Assembly: GCF_030160015.1 (NCBI RefSeq)
Contig: NZ_BSNN01000006.1
Coordinates: 26,658-90,657 of the forward strand
Origin: Amylibacter marinus
GTDB lineage: Bacteria; Pseudomonadota; Alphaproteobacteria; Rhodobacterales; Rhodobacteraceae
Reading direction: 5' to 3'
DNA length: 64,000 nucleotides
Shown here: piece after piece, positions 34,028-43,100 of the stretch
How the letters are laid out: every line of letters starts with the position of its first letter
Numbering within the stretch: position 1 is the first letter of the stretch
Made by a program: the position numbers and the translations under genes
Notes under the pieces: generated by a model
Told to the model about the DNA's origin: nothing
Seen by the model: only the letters and a program-made list of their open reading frames with translations
Database searches by the model: none

Positions 34028-35056
34028 CTATTTCGCAGACCAGAGCCAATGCCCTTGGTCGTTTTTCTCTCGGCTGACCTTATCCTGCAACAACAGGTGA
34101 TTCAAATGCGCAATCGCCTCGGCCATAGCTAGGCCATATTCTCCCTGCCCAATCTTACGTTTAAACAGCACCGGAAAGCAGCCTACCGCCGTATTTGGCG
34201 TTTGCAAAAACTCTAGCAAGCGCGGCAATGCGGCATGGTGGTTGGCGATCAATTGCTCTAGGCGCAGAGGCAACCCGCGAAATGGCAATTTATGCCCAGC
34301 CAAAACCAATTGATCATCATTTGCATACACCAACAATTTCTCGCAAGAGTGTAACCATTCTGTCAGCGGATCTGCCATCGGCTCGGTTGGATAAACCCCT
34401 ACATTGGGCGAAATACCCGGCAAGATTTGATCCCCCGCCAGCACCAGATTATCGGCCGCGCACCACAGGGTTGCATGTTCTGGAGAATGGCCATCGCCCG
34501 TGCGCACCACCCAGTCACGCCCCCCCAACCTCAGCTCTTGGCCGTCCTGTATGCGGGTGAATCCTAATGGCATGGGATGAACGCTATCTGCAAAATTAAA
34601 CGGGCGCGCCGCTTTACGTGCGTCAAACAGATCTGCCGGCATGCCCGCCCCTAAATAAAAGTCCAGTGTCTCTTGTGGCCACTGTTCTTGAATATCCACT
34701 GTCAGCATCCGCGCATAGAGCCATGTGGTCCGCGTGGCCAGCAGCTCTGATCCCTTTTGGGATTGAAACCACCCCACCATACCCACATGATCGGGATGAT
34801 GATGAGTTAGCAAAACACGGTGCACCGGATCCCCCCCCAAGGGCCCCGCCAACAGCTTTTCCCACAGCGCAACGCCGCGTTTGGAATGATACCCCGTATC
34901 CACAATACACCAGCCACCATTTTCACGCAGCGCATAAACATTCACATGATCCAGCGCAATCGGCAGAGGCAAGCGGATCCACAGAATGCCATCGGCTATT
35001 TCAATGGCTTCGCCCTCGATTGGGGGTGTTTCAATAGGGAAAGTGATTTTTGCCAT
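34028..35056 (-). CDS. MBL-fold metallo-hydrolase
   Basis: The 342-residue cytosolic protein has the metallo-beta-lactamase fold with the two-zinc signature HHHPDHVG in the segment LLTHHHPDHVGMVGW, GHSPEHATLW for the next His, and DQILPGISPNVGVYPTE for the Asp. Then comes AGHKLPFRGLPLRL with the last His. The C-terminal helical part (from about 260) probably caps the active site, as in glyoxalase II-type hydrolases. The start at 35056 (MAKITFPIET) is chosen because homology starts there; the frame runs on to 35131 without it. It is divergent from the Sua5-like gene by 95 bp. Confidence 0.88.
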   Translation of the reverse strand: MAKITFPIETPPIEGEAIEIADGILWIRLPLPIALDHVNVYALRENGGWCIVDTGYHSKRGVALWEKLLAGPLGGDPVHRVLLTHHHPDHVGMVGWFQSQKGSELLATRTTWLYARMLTVDIQEQWPQETLDFYLGAGMPADLFDARKAARPFNFADSVHPMPLGFTRIQDGQELRLGGRDWVVRTGDGHSPEHATLWCAADNLVLAGDQILPGISPNVGVYPTEPMADPLTEWLHSCEKLLVYANDDQLVLAGHKLPFRGLPLRLEQLIANHHAALPRLLEFLQTPNTAVGCFPVLFKRKIGQGEYGLAMAEAIAHLNHLLLQDKVSREKNDQGHWLWSAK

Positions 35057-35151
35057 GTGACGCCTCGATATTTTTTTGCATCCGCTAACGGAACAGGATA
35101 GGCACTGCCTAACAGACCAGATGCGAAACACAATCGAAACACCGCGTAATC

Positions 35152-36102
35152 ATGACCCAAATGTTGAAACCAACAGACCTGAACATTGCCCAATGCGCAG
35201 ATATCTGGCGCAGCGGTGGCTTGGTCGCCTTTCCAACAGAAACGGTTTATGGGCTTGGGGCAGATGCCTGTAACGGAGATGCCGTTGCGGCCATTTATGC
35301 AGCCAAGGCGCGGCCCAGCTTTAACCCGCTAATCATCCATGTGGCCGATATTACCACGGCCCAGCGCTATGCGGTTTTCTCAGACACGGCCCTACAATTG
35401 GCACAGGCGCATTGGCCCGGACCTCTTAGCCTCGTCCTGCCGATCAAACGCGGTTGCGGTCTGTCGGAACTGGTAACAGCCGGGCTGGAAACCGTGGCGG
35501 TGCGCATCCCAGAAAACCCATTGGCACGTCAGCTATTGGGGCGCTTCGGTGGTGCCGTTGCCGCCCCCAGCGCCAACCCCTCAGGTGCGATCAGCCCAAC
35601 CACCGCGCGCCACGTACACGCTGGGCTATCTGGAAAAATCGATGCCATTATTGATGGCGGACCCTGTCATGTAGGGCTTGAATCCACCATCCTAAAGGTT
35701 GGCCCTGATCGCGTGCATTTGCTACGCGCGGGCGGCCTGCCCCTAGAGGATATCGCCTGTGATGTAGTGGTTTCGCACCCGCGCGGTACAGAGGATGCCC
35801 CCCAATCCCCTGGCCAGCTTCAATCCCATTATGCGCCAAACGCACAGTTGCGGATGAATGTAACAGAAGCCCATGAGCGCGAATACCACATCGGATTCGG
35901 TGCAGTAGCAGGGCAAATCAACCTGTCACGCAGCGCAGACCTACGCGAGGCCGCAACAAAGCTGTTCGCCTACCTGCGCATGGCAGATGAGGATGCCGCA
36001 ACACTGGGAAAATCACATATCGCAGTGGCCCCAATCCCTCACGAGGGACTTGGCATGGCCATTAATGATAGATTGAAACGCGCGAGCGCACCACGTGGCT
36101 AG
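35152..36102 (+). CDS. L-threonylcarbamoyladenylate synthase (Sua5/TsaC)
   Basis: This enzyme makes threonylcarbamoyl-AMP from Thr, bicarbonate and ATP, for the t6A37 modification of ANN-decoding tRNAs. The 316-residue protein is of the Sua5 type with two domains: the YrdC/TsaC domain (about 1-200, with GGLVAFPTETVYGLGADA at about 22-39, KARPSFNPLIIHV, and SANPSGAISPTTARHV) and the C-terminal Sua5 domain (from about 218, QLQSHYAPNAQLRM). The ATG at 35152 has no strong ribosome binding site; the stop overlaps the YqgE stop by 4 bases (CTAG). The single-domain TsaC is shorter. Confidence 0.94.
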   Translation: MTQMLKPTDLNIAQCADIWRSGGLVAFPTETVYGLGADACNGDAVAAIYAAKARPSFNPLIIHVADITTAQRYAVFSDTALQLAQAHWPGPLSLVLPIKRGCGLSELVTAGLETVAVRIPENPLARQLLGRFGGAVAAPSANPSGAISPTTARHVHAGLSGKIDAIIDGGPCHVGLESTILKVGPDRVHLLRAGGLPLEDIACDVVVSHPRGTEDAPQSPGQLQSHYAPNAQLRMNVTEAHEREYHIGFGAVAGQINLSRSADLREAATKLFAYLRMADEDAATLGKSHIAVAPIPHEGLGMAINDRLKRASAPRG

Positions 36103-36668
36103 GCCCGCCCGCCCGTGGCCGATAACATCCGAGGATCAATCCCCAGCGTATCCAGCGCCGCATCCCATTTATTATCTGAGTTCGATGCGAAGACCAAGGC
36201 ATCAGGCGCATCAGCAATCAACCAGCCATTGGCCTGAATCTCCTGCTCCAACTGTCCCGGCCCCCAGCCAGAGTAACCCAGCGCCAGCAAGCAAAAATCA
36301 GGCCCATCTCCGTTTGATATATCCTCGAGAATTTCCAGCGATGCCGTCATACCGATCTGGTCAGTTACATCCAATGTGGCCTCTTGCGCGCTATAATCGC
36401 GGCTGTGCAATACAAACCCGCGCCCATGTTCCACAGGCCCGCCCATATGCACAGGTACCGTGCCAATGGGGCGGCTTGGCTTGATATCCAACTGATCCAG
36501 CAGGTCATTAAACTTCAGCCCATCGGCGGGTTTGTTTATGATCAACCCCATGGCCCCATCCGCCGAATGTGCGCACATATAAACCACCGATCTCTCAAAA
36601 CGTGGGTCATTCATGCCTGGCATGGCGATAAGGATTTTTCCATCTAGGTTAGTTTCTGAATTGGTCAT
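36099..36668 (-). CDS. YqgE/AlgH family protein
   Basis: This 189-residue protein belongs to the conserved YqgE/AlgH (DUF179) family. LDGKILIAMPGMNDPRFERSVVYMCAHSADGAMGLIINKP, at about 8-47, is diagnostic, followed by VHMGGPVEHGRGFVLHS and ALGYSGWGPGQLEQEI. The protein has no known enzyme function; family members have been linked to gene regulation and are usually cytosolic. The start is the ATG at 36668; the frame extends to 36710. It is convergent with the Sua5-like gene and divergent from the DsbD-N-like gene. Confidence 0.92.
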   Translation of the reverse strand: MTNSETNLDGKILIAMPGMNDPRFERSVVYMCAHSADGAMGLIINKPADGLKFNDLLDQLDIKPSRPIGTVPVHMGGPVEHGRGFVLHSRDYSAQEATLDVTDQIGMTASLEILEDISNGDGPDFCLLALGYSGWGPGQLEQEIQANGWLIADAPDALVFASNSDNKWDAALDTLGIDPRMLSATGGRA

Positions 36669-36779
36669 AATTTGAATCTGCGCTTCTTCCAATGGTTTTT
36701 CAAGAGCCAAGGCCGGTGATCACTACGATATCTCCTGATTGTGACTTTCTTTTAAGTAAAAGAGGGTTATTTAAAGGGT

Positions 36780-37592
36780 ATGAAAACACGGCACCTTATA
36801 GCGCTTAGCGCAATCTTATCCTTCGGGTTCAACTTCGGCGTTGCAGCGCAAGAAGAAGCATCGCCCATACTCGGTTTAAAATCAGTTAAAATTATCAAGG
36901 GCTGGCGCCAAGCAGATGGTAGCCACGTTATGGCGGCCCACATCTCGCTGGATCGAAATTGGAAAACCTATTGGCGCGTCGCAGGCAGTGGTGGCGTGCC
37001 GCCGCTGTTTGATTGGGCCCAATCTATCAATGTGGCAAGTGCAGAAATCAAATGGCCTGCGCCGCAGGTTTTTCACGATTATGGCGTCCAAACCATCGGC
37101 TACAAAGATGAATTGATCCTGCCGATCGTTCTACACCCCAAGGACAAATCCAAACCAATCTCCGCCCATGCAACGCTGGATTTTGGTGTCTGTGATGACG
37201 TATGCGTTCCCGTCCGCACCACGATCACCGCCGACCTGCCACGCCGCGCAGTAATCGGCAAAACCGAAATAAGCGCCAGCCTGAATCAAGTAGCGCGTGA
37301 TGCAAAAACTGCTGGGATCAGCGATGCAAAATGTAGCTTTCATCCCATTGAGGATGGGATGCAAATCACCGCCACCATTCAATCAGACACCCCGCTGCCC
37401 AGCGACAGCCTATTGATCATTGAATACCCCACCGACGACTGGATGAACCAAGGCAACACCGAGGTGCAAAAAAACCAAGCTCAGACTACAGCTACGCTAT
37501 TTTCGGATCATCCGCAGGCGTTATCCAGAGCCAAACTACGGCTAACCCTGCTTAGCAATGACGAAGCGGCCGAGATTATCGGCTGTTCTTAG
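36780..37592 (+). CDS. Secreted DsbD N-terminal domain-like protein
   Basis: The 270-residue protein has a signal peptide (about 1-23, MKTRHLIALSAILSFGFNFG then VAAQ) and resembles the periplasmic N-terminal immunoglobulin-like domain of DsbD. Shared elements are ISLDRNWKTYWRVAGSGGVPP and DYGVQTIGYKDELILPI. A CDDVC pair (in DFGVCDDVCVPVRT) at about 139-143 is the likely redox cysteine pair. There is no transmembrane or thioredoxin domain here, so its partner must be encoded elsewhere. Its final codons overlap the end of the opposing RND gene by 17 bases. Confidence 0.8.
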   Translation: MKTRHLIALSAILSFGFNFGVAAQEEASPILGLKSVKIIKGWRQADGSHVMAAHISLDRNWKTYWRVAGSGGVPPLFDWAQSINVASAEIKWPAPQVFHDYGVQTIGYKDELILPIVLHPKDKSKPISAHATLDFGVCDDVCVPVRTTITADLPRRAVIGKTEISASLNQVARDAKTAGISDAKCSFHPIEDGMQITATIQSDTPLPSDSLLIIEYPTDDWMNQGNTEVQKNQAQTTATLFSDHPQALSRAKLRLTLLSNDEAAEIIGCS

Positions 37593-40500
37593 CTGTTTTT
37601 GGCAGGCCCAGGCGCAAGTAAAACCCAGCCGCTGCCAAGAGCACAATCAGCGAGGCCCCAATAATAAACACGGCAAGTGAGGCCGCCAATGCGGGCATCT
37701 GATCGCTGGTTAGGGCGCGCACGAAACCTGCGGCTTCTAGCGTGATGACCAATACGCCCATTGTCGCAGCAAACAGGGCGATAATCGCCCCCAATGCCAT
37801 ACGCATAATCACACTGGCACGATCAACCGCTGGGCGCAAAATCATGCGGCGGGTCGAGATCAGCAATCTGCCAAAATCGCGCTGCATCACCACCATCGCA
37901 GGCACGACCAACAGCACCAAAAACATCCCAAACCCCAAACCAAAGACCAATGTAATAATGGTTGGCTTTAAAAATTGTGCCTGAACGGACTGTTCGAACA
38001 TCAAGGGTGTTAACCCCAAAACCGTCGTCAACGTGGTCAGCAACACGGGGCGCAGACGATCGGCGCAGGCCGAAACAATCGCGGGCATCAGCGCTCGTTT
38101 CTCGGAATACTCTTCAATTGTAGTCACCAAAACAATGGAATCGTTAATGATAATCCCACTCATCCCAATCATCCCAACAATTGAAAACATGGAGAGCGGA
38201 ACCTCCATCACCCAATGCCCATAAATCATCCCAATGGCACCAAATGGTATAACCGACATCACGACCAATGGCCGTGTCCAGCTGGCAAAAATCCAGCACA
38301 AGGCCAAATATATCCCCAACAAACACAGCATAAACCCGATCAAAGCATCGTTTAGGAACTCGCGCTCCTGCTCCGCCAGACCAGATAGGCGATATTCGAT
38401 CCCAAAATCCTTGGCGATTTGCGGCAATATCTCACCGCTAATTTTTTCCACAATTTCACTGGCGCGGGCGGGATCATCCTCGGGGATTTCACCGGTTACC
38501 GACATCAGGCGCAGACCATTTTCCCGCAACACGGTCGAGAAACCCAAGCTGCGTTCAATGGTTACGATATCGACCAATGGCACATAGGTGCCACTGGGGG
38601 CCCGCAGGCGGGTGCGATCCAGAAAATCTGCGGTAATCTCTTCGCTGGGCAGACCCACGGTTACTTCCGTGGTGCGCGCGCCGGTTGGGAAACTGGCGGC
38701 GGAAATTCCGCTAAGGCGGTTGCGTAATTCTCTGCCGATGGCATCGGTGGTAAAGCCCAGCGCCTGCCCCTGCGGCGTAAGCTCTAGAACCAATTCCTCT
38801 TTGTCATATGGCAGATCATCCTCTAGGGATGTCACCTCTGGGAATTGTGCCGAAACCTGCGCTTTAAACTCTTCGGATGCCGCTTTTAGGGTCTGACTAT
38901 CAATGCCAATAAATTGCACATCCAAACTATCCCCACCAGGGCCAAAGCGAAAGCCGCGGAAGCTCAGCGTTTCCATCAACGGATGGCTGCGTACCTCGTC
39001 TTGCAATGCCGCAATAAAGGTATTGGCGGAATAGGGCCGCGCATCGGCATCAATCAATTCCACTGCGATAGACCCCTTCAGATCCGCATCCTTGTTTGCC
39101 ACACCAGCCAATCCACGCCCTGTGTTGCCGCCGACCTCTACCATGGCAAATGTCACGGGATTAACGCCATGTTCCTTCTCGAAATCCGCACCAACCTGCG
39201 TTACTGCTCGTTGCAGCTCTTCGACCATCACCTTGGTGTCTGCGCGGCTTGCGCCATCATACATGGCAATATTGCCAGAAACCGAGGCGCGCTCTGGGGG
39301 GCTGAAGAAGCGGAACTTGACCTCTCCGCCTACAAACAACGCCAGATTCAGCGATAACAGCAAGACCGCCGCCCCCAGCAATGGATACCGCAGGATTAAT
39401 ATCCAGCGCATCAAGGGCTTGAAAAACCGCTCGCGCATGGCCGAAAACCCGCGGTTGAAATAGTGGCTGGGAACATCATACCACTTTAGCCCCGCATGAT
39501 ACGACAGAGAATGGCTCATGTGATTTGGCAGGATGATGAAACATTCGACCAATGACGCCAACAGCACCACTATTACGGTAAACGGAATATCCGCAATCAA
39601 GGTGCCAAAACGCCCACCAATCAGCGTAAGCCCCCAAAAGGCAATTACGGTGGTGATTGTCGCCGAGAACACCGGAGGTGCCATCCGCATCGCCGCATGC
39701 TCTGATGCTGTGATCGGATCTTCGCCAAGCCGTCTGGCACGGAAATCAGCATGCTCGGCCACCACAATGGCATCATCCACCACGATCCCCAGCGTAATAA
39801 TCAACCCAAACAGCGAGACCATATTCAACGTCAGCCCAAAGGCATACATCAGCCCAACCGCGGCAAACATTGCCACCGGAATACCCGCCGCCACCCAAAA
39901 GGCCGTGCGTGCAGACAAGAACAAGAACAGCAACCCCACCACCAACGTCAAACCCATCAGGCCGTTTTGCAATAGCAACCCTAGGCGATCTTGGATGGCC
40001 TGCGCACGGGTGCGGATTAGCTCGATGGTTACCCCCTCGGGCAGCGTAGCCTGCATTTCCCCGGCAATCTCTTGGACAAGGGCCTGCATTTTAATCGCAT
40101 CCCCCTGATCCACGCGATCAACCCGCAAGGATACCGCGGGGTGCTGGCCGACGTAATAGCTACGGCTGGCATCCACGCCCAACACATTTATTTGGGCCAC
40201 ATCTTGAATGCGCAATACGCCACCTTCGGTGCTAGAGCGCACGACAAATGCGCCGATTTCGCTGGCGGATTGTTTGGTAATTCCGGTGCGGACACGCGCG
40301 GCACCATTGGCCACATCCCCCGCGGGGGCTGCCTCGGATTCTGCCGCGATAATGCTTGCGATTTCGCTCAGCGTCACATCATGTTCTATCAACTTGGCCT
40401 CGGGTGCCAGCACCTGGATTTCTGGTGCGGAAATACCGCGCGTGGTTGTGCGAGTAATGCCAGCGCGAAACAGCCGCGCGGCGAATTCATCCGCAAAGCG

Positions 40501-40977
40501 CCCGAGCTGATCCACAGAAACCGGCCCAGAAATAATCACATCCGTAACCCGATCCCGAAACGCGGCGCGCCGCACGACGGGCTCTTCTGCGGCTTCGGGT
40601 AGATCATCCACCGCGTCCACAACCGTTTTCACATCTTCTGCGGCACGCGCCATATCCCAATTGGCCTCGAATTCGAGGCTGATGTATGCGCGCCCCTCTT
40701 GTGCAGAAGACGAGGTTGCCTTGACGCCCTCCACGCTTAACAACGCAGGCTCTAGCAGGCTAACAATACCCGCATCCACATCCTCGGGGCCGGCCCCAGA
40801 CCACGCAACATTCACCGAGATACCCTCGATCACCACATCAGGGAAAAATTGCGATCGAATTTTACCTGTGGCGACAACGCCGGTGACCAACATGATTACC
40901 AGCAACAGATTTGCCGCAGTTTTATGACGCGTAAAATATGAAAGAATACCACTGATGCCACCTGATAGGCTTCGCAT
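37576..40977 (-). CDS. RND-family efflux permease
   Basis: The 1133-residue inner-membrane protein has the complete RND plan: TM1 (about 22-39), a large periplasmic loop, TM2-6, a second loop of similar size and TM7-12. The proton-relay Asp pair is D401-D402 in GIVVDDAIVV of TM4. QFFPDVVIEGISVNVAWSGAGPEDVD near 43-68 is typical of the HAE1/AcrB-like branch. It exports substrates by proton antiport, probably with the adaptor encoded 3 bp upstream. No outer membrane channel gene is in the window. The end overlaps the DsbD-N-like gene by 17 bases tail to tail. Confidence 0.94.
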   Translation of the reverse strand: MRSLSGGISGILSYFTRHKTAANLLLVIMLVTGVVATGKIRSQFFPDVVIEGISVNVAWSGAGPEDVDAGIVSLLEPALLSVEGVKATSSSAQEGRAYISLEFEANWDMARAAEDVKTVVDAVDDLPEAAEEPVVRRAAFRDRVTDVIISGPVSVDQLGRFADEFAARLFRAGITRTTTRGISAPEIQVLAPEAKLIEHDVTLSEIASIIAAESEAAPAGDVANGAARVRTGITKQSASEIGAFVVRSSTEGGVLRIQDVAQINVLGVDASRSYYVGQHPAVSLRVDRVDQGDAIKMQALVQEIAGEMQATLPEGVTIELIRTRAQAIQDRLGLLLQNGLMGLTLVVGLLFLFLSARTAFWVAAGIPVAMFAAVGLMYAFGLTLNMVSLFGLIITLGIVVDDAIVVAEHADFRARRLGEDPITASEHAAMRMAPPVFSATITTVIAFWGLTLIGGRFGTLIADIPFTVIVVLLASLVECFIILPNHMSHSLSYHAGLKWYDVPSHYFNRGFSAMRERFFKPLMRWILILRYPLLGAAVLLLSLNLALFVGGEVKFRFFSPPERASVSGNIAMYDGASRADTKVMVEELQRAVTQVGADFEKEHGVNPVTFAMVEVGGNTGRGLAGVANKDADLKGSIAVELIDADARPYSANTFIAALQDEVRSHPLMETLSFRGFRFGPGGDSLDVQFIGIDSQTLKAASEEFKAQVSAQFPEVTSLEDDLPYDKEELVLELTPQGQALGFTTDAIGRELRNRLSGISAASFPTGARTTEVTVGLPSEEITADFLDRTRLRAPSGTYVPLVDIVTIERSLGFSTVLRENGLRLMSVTGEIPEDDPARASEIVEKISGEILPQIAKDFGIEYRLSGLAEQEREFLNDALIGFMLCLLGIYLALCWIFASWTRPLVVMSVIPFGAIGMIYGHWVMEVPLSMFSIVGMIGMSGIIINDSIVLVTTIEEYSEKRALMPAIVSACADRLRPVLLTTLTTVLGLTPLMFEQSVQAQFLKPTIITLVFGLGFGMFLVLLVVPAMVVMQRDFGRLLISTRRMILRPAVDRASVIMRMALGAIIALFAATMGVLVITLEAAGFVRALTSDQMPALAASLAVFIIGASLIVLLAAAGFYLRLGLPKTAKNSR

Positions 40978-40980
40978 AGT

Positions 40981-42432
40981 TTATCCTCCCCGCGCGCGTT
41001 TCAGGCGGTCATAGCGCGCCTTGGGCAATTCCCCCTTGGCAACGGCTCTTAGCATGTTTGCCTTCATCTCTGCTGGCATGCGGGTGTTTTCACTGATCGA
41101 TTTGGTAAAGGCCTGTTTCTCGGCCTCGCTTAATATGATGACATCCGGCTCTGGTGGTATTTCCAACGCGCCGCGCGGCTCTACACGAATGCCCGCACCT
41201 AGTTGTGGGCCGCGTACTTTGACAATGTTCTTACCGGCCAATTGGCTGCTTGATACCAGAATCATATCACCCTGTTTGCGCAGCAATTGCACAGGCTGTG
41301 CCAGCAAACGGTTTTCTGGGCCCACCACCAAAACCTCGCCCGCCGCATTAATTGCCCCCGCGGGGATCAAGGCCACATTGCGTATCGTAGGTTCCGTAAC
41401 CACAACAGAAACAAAATCACCTGGGCGCAAGGTGTCGATATTCCTACCAGATAGGCTGGCGAATATCTCGCGCCCTGTTTGGCCTTCCTCTACGGCTGCA
41501 TTAACGCGCTCGATCTGGGCGGATATCGCCTGATCGATGCCCTTGAAAAACACCAATACTTCGACGCTATTAAAATTTTCTACATCCGCGCGCAGATTTG
41601 CGAACTCTGCACTGGAGAGCTGAAACGACACACTCAGCTCCGATGGCGCGATTAGGTTCCCCAGCTGTTCATTCACATTGACCAAGCGCCCCAACACCGC
41701 ACTAACACCGCTAAGAACACCATCAAATTTCGCCCGAACCGTCAGACCATCCAAGATGCGCGTAGCCTCGGTATGATTTATCTCGGCGCGTGCCAATGCC
41801 GTGCTAGCGCGATTTATGCGGGACTGTGCGGTGGCCAATGCTTGACGCTTGCTAAGCACCGCGGTTTCAGCGCTGGCGGCAGAGATTTCGGCGGTTTCAA
41901 GGGTGGCATTTGTGCCGACACCGCGGGTTTGCAGAGATTCTTGGCGCGCCAATGCTTGATTGCGCAAATCTAGCTGGCGCACCGCCGCACTTAGCTCGTC
42001 TTGGATTAGGATGATCGCCTCATTCGCCTCTGCGACCTCTAGCTTGGCTTCGGCCAATTGCGTTTCAGACAAGGCGGCACTGGCGGCGGCACTGGCGGGA
42101 TCGATTTGAAACAACACTTCACCGGCCTGCACACGACCACCCTCTTGGAAATTTTCAGATATTTCCACCAATGCACCATTCCCAGTTGCGCGGATTTGCA
42201 ACGAACGGTCCGCAACGATCTGACCATAGGTGGCAATAGTGGGGGCGATATCGCTGGGGGTGACGGTCACCACATCCACAGAAAAGCTGCGCTCGCGGGT
42301 GGGGCGCTTGTTTTGCTGTTGTTGCGCCTTCTCTGCCTGTGCAGATAAGAAAACCACCACTGCTGTGCTGATCAATGCACCAGTCACAGCCAATAGAAGC
42401 AAGCCAAACAGGCCGCGGTTAAAAAAGCGCAT
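40981..42432 (-). CDS. RND efflux periplasmic adaptor (membrane fusion protein)
   Basis: The 483-residue protein starts with a membrane anchor or uncleaved signal (about 8-30, LFGLLLLAVTGALISTAVVVF). It then has the lipoyl half-motif ATGNGALVEISENFQEGGRVQAGEVLFQIDPA near 82-113. A long helical hairpin (about 118-225) rich in Ala, Glu and Arg follows, then the second lipoyl half and barrel. The C-terminal part (from about 380) continues with a tail that is longer than in AcrA. It links the RND pump to an outer membrane channel. The stop is 3 bp before the RND gene start, so the two are one operon. Confidence 0.9.
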   Translation of the reverse strand: MRFFNRGLFGLLLLAVTGALISTAVVVFLSAQAEKAQQQQNKRPTRERSFSVDVVTVTPSDIAPTIATYGQIVADRSLQIRATGNGALVEISENFQEGGRVQAGEVLFQIDPASAAASAALSETQLAEAKLEVAEANEAIILIQDELSAAVRQLDLRNQALARQESLQTRGVGTNATLETAEISAASAETAVLSKRQALATAQSRINRASTALARAEINHTEATRILDGLTVRAKFDGVLSGVSAVLGRLVNVNEQLGNLIAPSELSVSFQLSSAEFANLRADVENFNSVEVLVFFKGIDQAISAQIERVNAAVEEGQTGREIFASLSGRNIDTLRPGDFVSVVVTEPTIRNVALIPAGAINAAGEVLVVGPENRLLAQPVQLLRKQGDMILVSSSQLAGKNIVKVRGPQLGAGIRVEPRGALEIPPEPDVIILSEAEKQAFTKSISENTRMPAEMKANMLRAVAKGELPKARYDRLKRARGG

Positions 42433-42560
42433 TGGACAAATTCCAGCTGGTTACAGTTACGAGGTCAAATATTATACGGCCCAAGCCTAGCATTCCGGCG
42501 TTTGGAATCAATTTCTTTTGCTGTCTGGGCAATCAACTCATGGTGAGACCACAGCCCCTG

Positions 42561-43100
42561 TTATTTACGTCGCAGATGCTCTTCTAGGCGGGGCATAATT
42601 TCTACGAAATTACAGGGGCGGTGGCGGATATCCAATTGGAACCGCAGAATTTCATCCCATCCATCCTTACATGCACCCGGGCTGCCGGGCAACGCAAACA
42701 GATAGGTGCCCTGTGCCACCCCTGCGCAGGCGCGACTTTGGACGGCAGATGTGCCAATTTTTTGCATCGAGACGATGGTGAACACTGTGCCAAAGGCATC
42801 GATCTCTTTCTCGTAAACATCGCGGTGCGCCTCTACGCTCACATCCCGCCCCGTCAGCCCCGTGCCACCTGTGCTGATCACAGCATCGATTTCCGGATCA
42901 CAGCACCACGCCCGCAACTGATCGGCGATCAATCCGCGCTCGTCAGCAATAATTTGGCGATCAACCATTTCATGGCCAGCGGTATTTATGCGCCCCTCCA
43001 GCACATCCCCCGATCGATCATCTGCTCTTGTGCGGCTGTCTGATACCGTCAAAACGGCGATGCGTACCGGTACAAAGGCTTTGCTTTTATCAAGGCTCAT
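42561..43100 (-). CDS. moaB: Molybdenum cofactor biosynthesis protein MoaB
   Basis: MoaB/MogA proteins adenylylate molybdopterin before molybdate insertion. The 179-residue protein has RIAVLTVSDSRTRADDRSGDVLEGR near 13-37 and AVISTGGTGLTGRDVS (about 74-89), the molybdopterin-binding signature, and then LFALPGSPGACKDGWDEIL. The start overlaps the stop of the uracil-DNA glycosylase by 4 bases as ATGA. The role as MogA-type enzyme or as a paralogue cannot be told apart by sequence alone. It complements the moeA/mob and moaED genes found elsewhere in the window. Confidence 0.94.
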   Translation of the reverse strand: MSLDKSKAFVPVRIAVLTVSDSRTRADDRSGDVLEGRINTAGHEMVDRQIIADERGLIADQLRAWCCDPEIDAVISTGGTGLTGRDVSVEAHRDVYEKEIDAFGTVFTIVSMQKIGTSAVQSRACAGVAQGTYLFALPGSPGACKDGWDEILRFQLDIRHRPCNFVEIMPRLEEHLRRK

